Below the pieces are notes generated by a model. It was not told the DNA's origin, searched no databases, and was given only the letters and a program-made list of their open reading frames with translations. From NCBI RefSeq assembly GCF_032854445.1, contig NC_088295.1, forward strand, positions 87,071,836 through 87,135,835: 64,000 nucleotides of DNA. Reading direction: 5' to 3'. The translations under genes and the position numbers were made by a program. Each line of letters opens with the position of its first letter. Position 1 is the stretch's first letter. This DNA comes from Liolophura sinensis. Its lineage: Eukaryota; Mollusca; Polyplacophora; Chitonida; Chitonidae. This document shows positions 11,401-22,934 of this stretch, in pieces.

Positions 11401-13085
11401 CACCAGTACAGCATGACGATAGGTGTGCTCATATAACCATCAGTATGGATTACATCACCAGTGCAGCATGACGATAGGTGTGCTCATATAACCATCAGTA
11501 TGGATTACAGCACCAGTACAGCATGACGATAGGTGTGCTCATATAACCATCAGTATGGATTACAGCACCAGTGCAGCATGACGATAGGTGTGCTCATATA
11601 ACCATCGGTATGGATTACAGCACCAGTACAGCAGGATGATAGGTGTGCTCATATAACCATCAGTATGGATTACATCACCAGTGCAGCATGACGATAGGTG
11701 TGCTTATATAACCATCAGTATGGATTACATCACCAGTGCAGCATGACGATAGGTGTGCTCATATAACCATCAGTATGGATTACAGCACCAGTACAGCAGG
11801 ATGATAGGTGTGCTCATATAACCATCAGTATGGATTACAGCACCAGTGCAGCATGACGATAGGTGTGCTCATATAACCATCGGTATGGATTACAGCACCA
11901 GTACAGCATGACTATAGGTGTGCTCATATAACCATCAGTATGGATTACATCACCAGTGCAGCATGACGATAGGTGTGCTCATATAACCATCAGTATTGAT
12001 TATATCACCAGTGCAGCAGGATGATTGGTGTACTCATGGAGCCACCAGTATGGATTACAGCACCAGTACAGCATGACGATAGGTGTGCTCATATAACCAT
12101 CGGTATGGATTACAGCATTAGTACAGCAGGATGATAGGTGTGCTCATATAACCATCAGTACTGATTACAGCACCAGTACAGCAGGATGATAGGTGTGCTC
12201 ATATAACCATCAGTATGGATTACAGCACCAGTGCAGCATGACGATAGGTGTGCTCATATAACCATCGGTATGGATTACAGCACCAGTACGGCAGGATGAT
12301 AGGTGTGCTCATATAACCATCAGTATGGATTACAGCACCAGTGCAGCATGACGATAGGTGTGCTCTTATAACCATCAGTATGGATTACAGCACCAGTACA
12401 GCAGGATGATAGGTGTGCTCATATAACCATCAGTATGGATTACAGCACCAGTGCAGCATGACAATAGGTGTGCTCTTATAACCATCAGTATTGATTATAG
12501 CACCAGTACAGCAGGATGATTGGTGTGCTCATATAACCATCAGTATGGATTACATCACCAGTGCAGCATGATGAAATGAGTGCTCATATAACCATCAGTA
12601 TTGATTACAGCACCAGTACAGCATGACGATAGGTGTGCTCATATAACCATCAGTATAGATTACATCACCAGTGCAGCATGACGATAGGTGTGCTCATATA
12701 ACCATCAGTATGGATTACATCACCAGTGCAGCATGATGAAATGAGTGCTCATATAACCATCGGTATTGATTACAGCACCAGTACAGCATGATGAAAGGTG
12801 TACTCACATAGCCATCAGTATTGATTACAGCACCAGTACAGCATGATGAAAGATGTACTCATACAGCCATCAGTATTGATCACAACACCAGTGCAGCATG
12901 ATGAAAGATGTACTCACATAGCCATCAGTATTGATTATAGCACCAGTACATCATGATGAAAGATGTACTCATACAGCCATCAGTATTGATCACAGCACCA
13001 GTAGAGCTCGATGAAATGAGTGCTCATATAACCATTAGCGTGGATTACAGCATCAGTGCAGCATGATGAAAGATGTGCTCATACT
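8450..13085. repeat. 55-bp satellite array with higher-order repeats
   Basis: About 84 tandem copies of a 55-bp unit containing GCATGATGATAGGTGTGCTC and ATTACAGCACCAGTACAGC. The period is exact over long stretches (for example AGGTG at 8946, 9001 and 9056). The left edge is more diverged. A block of variants starting GCAGGATGATTGGTGTACTC at 9487 recurs at 10752 (offset 1265 = 23 units), and blocks further right recur at offset 1375 (25 units), so long segments were duplicated with a two-unit insertion. 55 is not a multiple of 3 and no long frame is open, so it is non-coding. Confidence 0.97.
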
Positions 13086-13439
13086 CTCAAGATAGCTTGG
13101 TGCTTGATCTCGATGTAAAGAACATGATAAGAGTTGTAGTGACAAAATGCAGTGCTGTCCTCGACTGAAGCATACAACCAGTGTTAATTTTCTTAGAAAT
13201 TCGATAATCGGCTGTTGAGAATGGTAAAATGTTTCATAAGCTAATGGGCTAACCTACAAGAGAAAAGACGATATTACACTGTACCCAGCTAACCATAAAC
13301 TGCTCACGTGTTTAAAGAGATTAGGCTTATACTATGAAAGTGGTCTTTTCACCTTTGCTACGCAAAACAGAACGTAGTCATACACCGTAAAAGTTGCTAA
13401 TTCATTTCACTGATGTGGGCTATGATATATTGTACGCCA
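13086..13439. other. Unique DNA, nothing recognised
   Basis: A transition from the satellite into unique AT-rich DNA. No gene, RNA or mobile element was recognised. Confidence 0.6.
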
Positions 13440-13710
13440 CTAATTAATGCGGGGATATTATGTTTTGTGCACAACTAAGGCGGGGATACTATGTATGCTG
13501 TACTACTAAGTGGAGTTGTCCTGTGCCACTAAGTGGAGTTGTCCTGTGTTCGCTACCACTAATTAAGAGATTCTATGTATTTTATTGTATTTGGGAGATA
13601 TCATGTATTCTGTACCACTATTTGGGAGATACAATGTATTTTGTACCACTAAATGAGGGATATTATGTATTCTGTACCTCAAATACTGTGGTACTATGTA
13701 TCTTAGTCAA
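13440..13710. repeat. Degenerate ~30-35-bp minisatellite
   Basis: About eight imperfect copies share GTACCACTAA and GGGATA(T/C)TATGTATT, for example GGGAGATATCATGTATTCTG and GGGATATTATGTATTCTGTA. A 117-codon frame on the + strand crosses it, but it follows the repeat and shows no domain. Confidence 0.75.
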
Positions 13711-14885
13711 CAAGGTACAAGACAAAACAACAGGAAACATTTTAGCACTATTTATTCAGCGTATTCCTGAATATTCTGGAATTCTGGACTTGTCCAAAAT
13801 GTACAAAATATAAAGATTTACAGTCGACCTATACTTTTAAGCTCATGCATTTGTCCGCCGTACAGAGGAATATCATGTAGACGTACTGTACACGGAGTTG
13901 AGTTCAGGGTCTTCAGTTTGATAAATTGTTCTCTTGTGGTCGTTTCTTTTCGGACTCTGTGTAAGGTTTGTCTACGGAGAATGTACATAGTCTAGTCGTT
14001 ACATTTCTCCATTGTTCCCTTTTTTAATTCTCCACAAGTTAGACGTGAGAAAAAAATTTTCCATAGGGGAGCATCTCCGATTTCAAAGAGGTCACATTGA
14101 TCGAGAGTGTTTTGTGAACTGTAGCTAGTGCAGCAGTAGTAGTACACACACTTTATCCCCTTCTTCAGGGTTAGCCCAGTCTAGGGGCGCCCTTTACAAA
14201 CCACAAGGGTCGACTTAGATCTCCAATCAGCTGTTCCGTTTCTGGTGTGCCACGTGGCTATACTTTTATGACCATGGATACGGAGAGGTGTCAGCTGTAC
14301 AGAACCGCAAACAAACTGAACTGCTTGCTGAGTGTGTTGATAAAGTTTTTCAAACGTAGTTTATCTAATGTCAACCATTGTCTTCTTCTGGCTTGAGAAG
14401 AGTTAGTTATCCTGTTTTAAGATTCATGCAGGCGATATAACGACTCAGGCCTGGGCACAGGTAATAATACAGGCTATGGAGCCCGGAGATTTATGAATGA
14501 AAATCAGGCTTTTTATATCCTCAGCTGTCTGCTGAACAAACACGTTTGAAATAATAAATATTTACAGGTGTTGGTGTTCTGGCCCGCTGTGGCGTTGAGG
14601 TCAGCTTACGTCACGCTTAACCTAGATCACATTGTTGTTATGTAAGCAGCCTGTAGCTGGCAGGTGCGTCACGTACAAAGCTGGCTTCTCTTCAATCCTC
14701 ACTTTCCTATTTCCAAGCTTTACTCTCTTTTCAGCTTCTAGCCACTGCTTGTACGCCAGATTACGCTGGTTCTGTTTTGCCCTAACAATTACACAACTTT
14801 TTTTCTCCTATCATTAAAAAATTTCGTACTTTTCGCCTGATTTTTTCCTGTTGTATCCAATAAATCGGATCTCTACAGGCTGCAT
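13711..14885. other. Unique DNA, no gene recognised
   Basis: Only short frames are open. No SINE, tRNA or array was seen. Confidence 0.6.
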
Positions 14886-15600
14886 CTGACTAATGGCATC
14901 TCCTTACTCAATCCAACTGAACTAATGATCGTGTCATCGTGCGACTAATCACATCCCTCCCTTTTCCATCGGACCAATTGTGCTGCCCGAGCAACTATCC
15001 GACTAATTCTACCCCCTCTCGGCACCATCCAACTGATTTCATCACTCCCGGCACCATCCGACTAATCGCATCTCTCCCGGCACCATCCGCCTAATCGCGT
15101 CTCTCCCTGCTCCATCTAATCGCATCTCCCTCGGCTCTATCCGAATAATTGCACCTCTCTCGGTGTCATCCTACGTATCGCATCTCTTCCGACACCACTG
15201 GTGTAATCAAATTTCTCCCTATTCCATGTAATCAAATCTCCCCTCCTCTATCGGATTAATCGGATCTCACAGACTCGATTCACATCACCTCTCCCGGTTT
15301 TTCCAGACTAGTGCCTCGGCTCCTTCCATCAGGCTTGTCGGATCATTTCCGGTTCCCAACGATAACTCCTAGTAAATCACAGCTTTTCGGGTTTCATCTC
15401 GATCTCTACAATTTCATCCAGACAAGTCCAATCTCTCGTCACATGGCGCATCTCTCACCTTTCCTCCCGACATGTCGCATCTTTCAAGGTTTCTCCCTAC
15501 TTGTGGCATCTCTCACGGTTTCTCCCGACATGTCGCATCTTGCACGATTCCTCCCGACATGTTGCAGCTCTCACGTTTCCTCTCTGCATTTTCCGTGATG
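14886..15600. repeat. Degenerate ~29-33-bp minisatellite, C/T-rich on + strand
   Basis: Repeated words are CATCCGACTAATCGCATCTC with CTCCCGGCAC (14990-15150) and, at the right end, TCCCGACATGTCGCATCT with CTCACGGTTTC (15440-15570). Both sub-blocks share CGCATCT(C/T)TC and a spacing near 29-33, so they are probably one old array. Two overlapping + strand frames near 15311-15831 are read through it and are not considered genes. Confidence 0.75.
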
Positions 15601-16301
15601 CAAGCAAATCCTCATAACAAGTCGTATCTATTCCAGTTCCATTCGCCCTGTCATTCCGTTTGTCTGACATCCCGGTTCATTCCTATCATCCATAACTCCA
15701 CACACGAGTCCCGCCTGATGGGCGTGGGGCATACTCGGGCATTCTACCTTCTCTCTCTTATCGGAGTACTGTATGTAAGTTTCAAAGATTTGAAACACCA
15801 ACATGTTTTATTCGCACTGAAATTTATTTGATTATTGACGCCATGGTCAAGAATTTTTCACCTATAAGACGCTGGTCACTTTTATGTGTAGAGAAAAAGC
15901 TCTGCTCGGAAAATACCACTGACATTTCGCAAGTTTTTGGCAAAATCTCTTAAGTGTTACGTGCGAACATGCGCATCAGATAGGTGGAAGTGGTGTCAAG
16001 TAGCCTTCAAGTGCGCAATGCACCCCAGTAGCATGCGTGAGCAATGAGCGTGAGGGAGTGTACAAATTCCAAGGTCGGATTTGAGCTCTTTTTTATTTAC
16101 ATTTTTGTGTGCACAACACAGAGAATGACATAAGATACATTTTCCAATATATGTCTTGCAGATATTTGGGGAAATTATACATTTGGTAGAGATCCTTGAC
16201 ATATAACCTCAAAACATCGAGAATCTCAAACGTGAAATGCTGTAACCCAGACATAACTTATACAATGTGGGCCCGCTCATTATATTTTTTGCAAATGTCC
16301 A
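15601..16301. other. Unique DNA left of the LINE remnant
   Basis: No gene was recognised. On the minus strand this is where the 3' untranslated region of the LINE remnant (16302-17272) would lie, but no poly-A tail or target-site duplication was identified. Confidence 0.5.
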
Positions 16302-17272
16302 TTAAGCGTTAAATATTCTAAAGTTTTGGTTCATTGTTCCAACCAGAGCTTCAGTGATGTTCTCGTGTTTTAGCTTTTGTAAAAATTCTCTAAAACTTAA
16401 AGTTGTTATTTTAAACTTGTTGTCATAAATGTGCTGCCTAGTTTTTAACAAAAGTTTATTCAGGAATAATTGTTCCTTTTCCCAGCAATAAATAATGTAG
16501 TGATCGAGGAATGAACCTTTGTATTTCAAAGCATTTGTAAGCCAGTATTTTAATTCCTGTCAAAAACTTTGAACAACCGGGCAAAACAAAACAGATGAGG
16601 TATTGTTTCGCTTTCCGTTTTGTACTATGAACAAATATCATTATCTGAAATACGGATTTTAACCAGAAAAGATTTTGTGACTAATGTTCTGAGAAGTATT
16701 TTGTATTGAAAACTTCTAAGTTTGGCTTCTGCTGTACATACAAATACAGAGATTTACCTAAATGTGTTGTTTACTTAGGTTTATCTTCCATGAGGGTGGA
16801 ATTCCTTTTTACAAGTCCACTGAAATCAAGAAATGTACCGTTTACGGCATATTTAGCTTTGAAGTCTTTTCCATCAATATTTATTTTATCTGATATGTCT
16901 GACCCCGTTCTTATACCACTCATTTTAAATTTTGTTTTTAGTTATTAAAATGACAGTTGTACTATAAAGTTCCATCCAGGTAGTTACTTAGTGTTAAAGG
17001 GCTCATTTTGCTTCGACATAGGTACCAAGCTCTAAACACATCATTCCAGAAAGGGTTTTGGGTTACCTGGATATTTTTTTTTCATATACTCATTTCCTAC
17101 AGTGTATAACAAGTGAGCATCCAAACACGAAACTCCGTTTTTATTGCCTGTAAAAATTATTTTCATCCGTGATATTTTTAAACTATGGTTAAAATTTGTA
17201 ACATTTAACACCCTTGTAATATTGTGTTAATAGCCTTCTTTGAATCCTATCGCTTCCCCCATTCCAAATAAA
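16302..17272 (-). pseudogene. Broken LINE reverse transcriptase, C-terminal part
   Basis: Minus-strand pieces in several frames follow the typical order at the end of a non-LTR retrotransposon ORF2. They are a WNG box with a basic stretch near 17242-17271; a KPFWNDVFRAWYL-like piece near 17040; a KLRSFQYKILLRTLV-like piece near 16690; a Cys/His module (CS-stop-YKTESETIPHLFC) near 16580-16630; and a final LFLNKLLLKTRQHIYDNKF segment ending at 16302. Together these match the region after the palm domain, including the zinc-knuckle-like zf-RVT module. Stops and frame changes separate the pieces, so it is dead. The catalytic YADD motif would lie upstream and is not present. The clade (L1/Tx1-like or CR1-like) is not assigned. 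Confidence 0.85.
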
Positions 17273-17282
17273 TTTAAATAAA

Positions 17283-17345
17283 ACCGTATTCGAACTCTAT
17301 AGTGATTGAAATAGTGCTACCGTAACCACTTCACCACGGCCCACT
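17283..17345 (-). mobile_element. tRNA-like sequence (SINE head or tRNA pseudogene)
   Basis: On the minus strand there is an A-box-like TGGTGAAGTGG (17326-17336) and a B-box-like GAGTTCGAATA (17288-17298), with GGGCC at the start. It abuts the LINE remnant. No acceptor-stem pairing good enough for a functional tRNA was seen, so it is more likely a SINE head or a tRNA relic. Confidence 0.4.
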
Positions 17346-17497
17346 TCCATATAGGCATGGACTTGTTGAAAGGAATGCAATGTGAATTATGCGTTGAAGT
17401 CTATTGAATTAAAACGATATCAAAGTTACTATTCGCACACATTACTCTGTTGACTGTTGACATCGTATGTTTCGTATCTCCAACAGACTGAAGTTTA

Positions 17498-17708
17498 GCC
17501 TTCCAAAAAGATTTATATGATTGGTGTTTCGCTATAATCAAGAATATTTCATACGTCGGCGGCCAGCATTATGGTGAGAGAAAACCGGACAGAGGCCGGG
17601 GGGAAATCCATGACCATCCTTAGGAAGCTGACAGACTTTCCTACGTACGCCTGGAGAGGAAGCCAGCATAAACGACCGCATTGGTGAGAGACTCTTGGGC
17701 CTTCCAAA
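17498..17708 (-). mobile_element. 5'-truncated SINE with 10-bp target-site duplications
   Basis: The body (17508-17698) is the reference SINE in reverse: GGTGTTTCGCTATAATCAAG at the 3' end, CGGCGGCCAGCATTATGGTG in the core, and TTGGTGAGAGACTCTTGGG just inside the tRNA head. The flanks GCCTTCCAAA at 17498-17507 and 17699-17708 match, so this is a truncated but genuine insertion. Confidence 0.9.
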
Positions 17709-18514
17709 TAAAGTTAGTCAGCCAGCCACAAATCCACATTTCGTTTCACCTGCCAGTCACGTGGATTTTGCGTCAACTTTATCTTTTTGACACATTTGTT
17801 GAAGTAAAGGCCTTTGAAAATACGCGCGAGTTGTGGTGATATTTTGCTTGGCTTTACGTCGCTACCGCACTGGAGATTACCTCCCCCTCCCTCGGTCTCG
17901 CCGTAGGCTTTGCTGAGGAGCCACAAACAATGCTTATGGGCCATCTGAATACTCCTTAGAAAACTAGGCTAACTGGCCTACATACAACAAGAGGGTTTGT
18001 GTATCAGACCAGCCTACCTCCTCAGGTAAATTCAGGTTAAGGCAGTTTTTTTTTCTTATCTCCATCATACAATGCGACCTGTAACTCCTGGTGACATAAA
18101 AAATCCGCCTGTTTCCTATTCATAAAATGTGTTGTTTGGTCTAGGATAGCAATGGCTGGGGTCATATCTGGAGGTCAGCTGTCATAAATTTCAAACAAGT
18201 ACACTTGCCCTCCCCCTCCCCCAGTTTCCTGTGTAGTATTTTTACATAGTGTAGTGCCGTTTTTAAACAAAACTCATACATATTCTGTGATATGAAGATA
18301 TTTTCTTCTTTCTTCAGTATCCTGTAAAATCCTTTTGCTGTGAAACATTGCTTAAATCTATGTACATCCGGAGCCCTGGCTGACTCGTTCACTCGCAGAA
18401 AACGCTCAGTTCTTATCGATGTTCCGATATTTGGATTGTTGATCCATTTAAGCTGCAGCTGGCTCAATGGTGTGTTAAAACTATCTAAGCTTTACTCTGT
18501 TACTCCAGGCCCGT
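17709..18514. other. Unique DNA, no gene recognised
   Basis: Short frames only. A pyrimidine-rich tract lies at 18207-18225. No RNA gene or mobile element was seen. Confidence 0.55.
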
Positions 18515-20115
18515 GATCTAGTTAAAGTAATTGGCTTAAAAAGTTAGTTTAAACAAGTTATGTACACTTTACTATGAAACATTACCAGAGTTCGTTGATT
18601 AACTTGATTAACATTCCCCAAGCAAGCCTTTTCAATCAGTTGAATTATTATGGGAAAGTGGAGTTAAATGTTTTATTCAAAGGCTGGGAAACATTGCCCT
18701 TGTTCGTCAATTAATTTAAAGCTGTTGGCTTGATGGTGAGTAAAATGTGTTATATTCGCTTTACTATGAACATTACCCCAGTTCACTGATTAAATGCTAA
18801 TTTAATGGTGAGTAAAGTGTGTTATATATGCTTTACTGTGAAACATTACCGCAGTTCGCTGATTAACTTAAAGCAGTTGGTTTGATGGTGAGTATAATGT
18901 GTTACTTACCCTTTACTCTAAACATGACCCGTTTGCTGATTAACTTAAAGCAGCTGGTATGATGGTGAGCAAATGTGTTATATACGCTTTACTATGAACA
19001 TTACCCCAGTTCACTGATTAACTTAAAGCAGCTGGTTTGATGGTGAGCAAATGTGTTATATACGCTTTACTATGAACATTACCCCAGTTCACTGATTAAC
19101 TTAAAGCAGCTGGTTTGATGGTGAGGAAATGTGTTACATACGCTTTACGCTGAACATGACCCGTTTACTGATTATCTTAAAGCAGTTGGTTTGATGGTGA
19201 GTAAAATGTGTTACATACGCTTTACTATGAACATTACCCGTTCGCTGATTAACTTAAAGCAGTTGGTTTGATGGTGAGCAAATGTGTTATATACGCTTTA
19301 CTATGAACATTACCCCAGTTCGCTGATTAACTTAAAGCAGCTGGTTTGATGGTGAGCAAATGTGTTACATACGCTTTACTCTGAACATGACCCGTTTGCT
19401 GATTAACTTAAAGCAGTTGGTTTGATGGTGAGTAAAATGTGTTACATACGCTTTACTATGAACATTACCCGTTCGCTGATTAACTTGAAGCAGCTGGTTT
19501 GATGGTGAGCAAATGTGTTACATACGCTTTACTATGAACATTACCCGTTCGCTGATTAACTTAAAGCAGTTGGTTTAATGGTGAGTAAAATGTGTTATAT
19601 ACGCTTTACTATGAACATTACCCGTTCGCTGATTAACTTAAAGCAGTTGTTTAATGGTGAGTAAAATGTGTTATATACGCTTTACTATGAACATTATCCG
19701 TTCGCTGATTAACTTAAAGCAGTTGGTTTAATGGTGAGTAAAATGTGTTATATACGCTTTACTATGAACATTACCCCAAGTTGGCTGATTAACTTAAAGC
19801 AGTTGTTTTGATGGTGAGTAAAATGTGTTATATACGCTTTACTATGAACATTACCCCAGTTCGCTGATTAACTTAAAGCAGTTGTTTTGATGGTGAGTAA
19901 AATGTGTTATATACTCTTTACTATGAACAATTTACTCACCATCAAACCAACTGCTTTAAGTTAATCAACGAACGGGTGTTCGTTGATTAACTTAAAGCAG
20001 TTGGTTTAATGGTGAGTAAATTGTGCTATATACGCTTTACTGAGTTGCATTACCCCAGTTTGCTGATTAACTTAAAACTTGAGTATATTGTGTAATGCGT
20101 TTTATTTTGAAACAT
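18515..20115. repeat. 76-80-bp satellite array
   Basis: About twenty copies of a unit containing GCTGATTAACTTAAAGCAG, TTGGTTTGATGGTGAGTAAA and ATACGCTTTACTATGAACAT. The unit length varies because of small indels (ACCCCAGTTC against ACCCGTTC; GAGCAAATG against GAGTAAAATG). Left-end copies are the most diverged and central copies are close to each other. Near the right end one partial unit is inverted (see 19927-20024). Non-coding. Confidence 0.95.
19927..20024. repeat. Near-perfect inverted repeat, 47-bp arms, 4-bp loop
   Basis: The left arm (19927-19973, starting ACAATTTACTCACC) is the reverse complement of the right arm (19978-20024, ending GGTGAGTAAATTGT), with one mismatch noticed. The loop is GGGT. 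The arms are satellite monomer sequence, so one unit has flipped next to a direct copy. It could extrude as a cruciform or form a long RNA hairpin. Confidence 0.95.
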
Positions 20116-20214
20116 TACCCTAGCACACTCTTTCAAACAGCTTTATAATGGAGAACTAATTGTATGAACCATACTTCGAAACACCGAAATTTTGACTGGT
20201 CTAAGATCATTTCG

Positions 20215-20930
20215 TGATCCCAGGGCCTGGTATCCAGGCCATTTCGTAGTGTCCAGGCCAATTCCTGGTGTCCAGATCAATACCTGATGCCCATACCAGT
20301 TTCTGGTGTCCAGAACGGTTCCTGGTGTGCAGGCCAGTACCTGGTGTCCAGGCCAGTAGCTGCTATCCACGTCAGTTGTTGGTGTCCATACCGGTTCCTG
20401 ATTTCCAGGCCAGTTCCTGGTGTCTAGGCCAGTTCCTTGTGCCCAGACAAGTTCTTAGTGCCCAGGCCAGCTCCTAGTGTGCAGGCCAGTTATTGCTGTC
20501 CAGGCCAGCTCCTGGTGTCCCGGCCAGTTATTGGTGCCCATGTCAGTTCCTTGTGTGCAGGCCAGTTATTGGTGCCTAGGCCAGCTCCTGGTGCCCAGGC
20601 CAGTGTCTTGGTGTCCAGGCCAGTTCCTGGTGTCTCCGCCAGTCCCTGATGTCCAGGCCAGTTTCTGGTGCCCAGGCCAGTTCCTGGTGTTCAGCCCTGT
20701 TCCTGGTGTCCACGCCAATGGCTGATGTCCAGATCAGTTCCTGGTGTCCAGACCAGTTCCTGGTGTCCAGATCAGTTCCTGGTGTCCAGACCAGTTCCTG
20801 GTGCCCAGGCCAGTTCCTGGTGTTCAGCCCTGTTCCTGGTGTCCACGCCAATGGCTGATGTCCAGATCAGTTCCTGGTGTCCAGACCAGTTCCTGGTGAC
20901 CAGACCAGTTCCTGGTGACCAGATGAATTT
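20215..20930. repeat. 19-bp minisatellite with 133-bp higher-order unit
   Basis: Tandem copies of a 19-bp unit containing TTCCTGGTGTCCAG(A/G)CCAG. Variant words (TTATTGGTGCC, TTCAGCCCTG, CCAATGGCTGATG) are shared. The block from ~20668 recurs from ~20801, an offset of 133 = 7 units. Because 19 is not a multiple of 3, all three frames stay open for 60-120 codons (ASSWCPGQFLV-type peptides on +, TGTGLDTRNW-type on -). These are translations of a repeat, not genes. Confidence 0.95.
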
Positions 20931-20954
20931 TTCCCAAGGCAGCAGTCTTAAATT

Positions 20955-21165
20955 TCACTTGTTTTATTTATTTGATTGTCGTTTAATGCCACACTCTCAT
21001 ACCTGGGAAGGTCTGTCAGCAGCCTGCTGATGGTCGTGGATTTCCCCCTCGACTTCCTCTCATCATAATGCTGGCTGCCGTGGTATAAGTGAAATATTCT
21101 TGAGTGCGGCGTAAAACACAAATGAAATAAATGAATTAATTAATGCCACACTCAAGAATACTAAA
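20955..21165. mobile_element. Nested SINEs: a + SINE inside an older - SINE
   Basis: The younger, 5'-truncated SINE occupies 20997-21139 on the + strand (GGGAAGGTCTGTCAGCAGCC ... GAGTGCGGCGTAAAACACAA). It is flanked by TTAATGCCACACTC at 20983-20996 and 21140-21153. Outside it, 20955-20982 and 21154-21165 form the reverse 3' end of an older SINE (TATTTGATTGTCGTTTAATG ... AAGAATAC). The older copy was therefore the target site. Confidence 0.85.
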
Positions 21166-22424
21166 TTTCTCGTTTCCTCATGGCGTATAACCTTTTACTA
21201 TGGTGAAATTTTGGATGTAATCTTTATTCTAGTTCTCTAAAAAGTTCTGAATTTACTACTTGACTTTTCGTACTACCACACCATTGTTCATTTCAATTAC
21301 CCATGCGGCAAGAATTTCAGTTTCATTAAAGAGCAATGACATCTCCTCAAGTGGTACGTGGCCTCCAACAGAACTTGGAGGCAGTATCAGCCCAGTGAAT
21401 ATAATCGCTAGCATCAGTTAATCAGTGAAATAAAAATCAAATTAGGAGGCTGATGAGTGTATTCAATCACATAAAGAGCGTTTGATTACGAACTCTGGAA
21501 CAAATCGCCAAAGTTTTTACAGTAGTTCTTGTTCTGAGATGAAAATACTGAACCATTCGTCTCTGCCCTAAATCTTTAAGTTAGTATGCCCTGGCGGAGC
21601 CTTGCTGGCTTCTGCTGAGACAATCGCCTAATTTCTGTGAATGGAGGAGATGTAGTGGGCTCTCTTTGTAAGTAAGGATAAGTTGTTGCAGGAGACAAGG
21701 TTATGTGGATTATAGGCTTAGAGAAGATCGATTTATCAGTTATATGGGCCGCTTGGCAATGGTGTATGTAATTTAGTGAATTACTTACTGCGGCTGACCT
21801 AAAGGCCACTCCGCCCCCGCACTTGTCTCTTGCAATTTATCTGCCATATACCAGTGCAACTCTACAAGTCAGACTGAACAATTAGACATGGGGTGTAAGT
21901 GAACTCGGGTAATATACGCAAGCTATAATTCTGTCCCGAGTCCATTCTCCTCTAATTTCTCAAACAATGGCCGGATCTGCGACTGGCCAGCCACAAAACC
22001 CAGGAGAACAAATGACGAATCTAGCCGCAAAGTCGTCGCCCCATTAGTTTTCGTAAAGCGTAGGCCGATATAATTCAACTATTTGCTCTTTAATGTAATT
22101 GGCTTGTAACCACAGGAAGGACAGAACTACACATTACTCTCAGACAATCACTCAGTGTCTTGATAAATTAGGATGTGCATCGTTTACCTCCATTGCGTAC
22201 AAGCTTTTTTCTTGTATGGTGGGTGGTGATCTTTTTAACGGGCTTACAAAATTTGATAAAGAGAAAGAGTCTCCAAACCGATATTTTTGCCTGTCTTGTT
22301 AAACTCCCCCAATTTCTGAGTGTCACTCAAAAGTAACTTTGTTCATTCATTAGATAAACTTAATAAAAATCACAAAAGACTTTTTGTTATAATTTAACGT
22401 TCTTAGCTATGTTAGGTCTGTGGT
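21166..22424. other. Unique DNA, no gene recognised
   Basis: No open frame with recognisable content, no repeats and no RNA gene. Confidence 0.6.
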
Positions 22425-22755
22425 GGAAAGATAACCGCATGTCCCTTGAGTTTAGGGCTATTTAAACCATGTCATAATGGATATTAGTCTATTCTGAAGA
22501 TGCTGGAAAGATAACTACATTCACGTAGTGTTTAGGCCTATTTAAACCATGTGTGTCATAATGTATATTAGTAGATTTTGAAGATGCTGGAAAACTAATT
22601 ACATGTACGTAACGTTTAAGCCTGTTTAAACCATGTTATAAGTGTCATAAGAATATTAGTGGATCCTGCATATGCTGGAAAGATAATTACATGTGTTACA
22701 TGCGTTTAGGTATATTTAAACAATGCCATACTGAGTATTAGTGGATTTCACGATG
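22425..22755. repeat. Degenerate ~85-95-bp tandem repeat, about four copies
   Basis: Each copy contains GATGCTGGAAA(G/A)ATAA, then ACATG(T)ACGTA(A/G)(C/T)GTTTAGG, then TATTTAAACCATG, then TAATGTATATTAGTGGAT. Copies differ by substitutions and small indels. Confidence 0.8.
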
Positions 22756-22934
22756 GACAATACTTCTGACTACACAGACAGCAAATAATTGTTAAATTGA
22801 CCACCTGTATCTGAAGCGTTGTAAATCTGCCAACCATTAGTCTGAAACCGAAACATAGCGGAACAGTTATATCATCATAAATTGCTAACCATTTGTTAAT
22901 CTTATTCATCCTTTACGCGGTCCACTTTTCGACT
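22756..22934. other. Unique spacer, nothing recognised
   Basis: Short unique sequence between the ~90-bp repeat and the 44-bp satellite. Confidence 0.5.

Noticed and set aside
8450-13085. CRISPR-like regular repeats
   Set aside because: The units are contiguous with no unique spacers, unit sequences vary, and the surrounding DNA is eukaryotic. It is a satellite.
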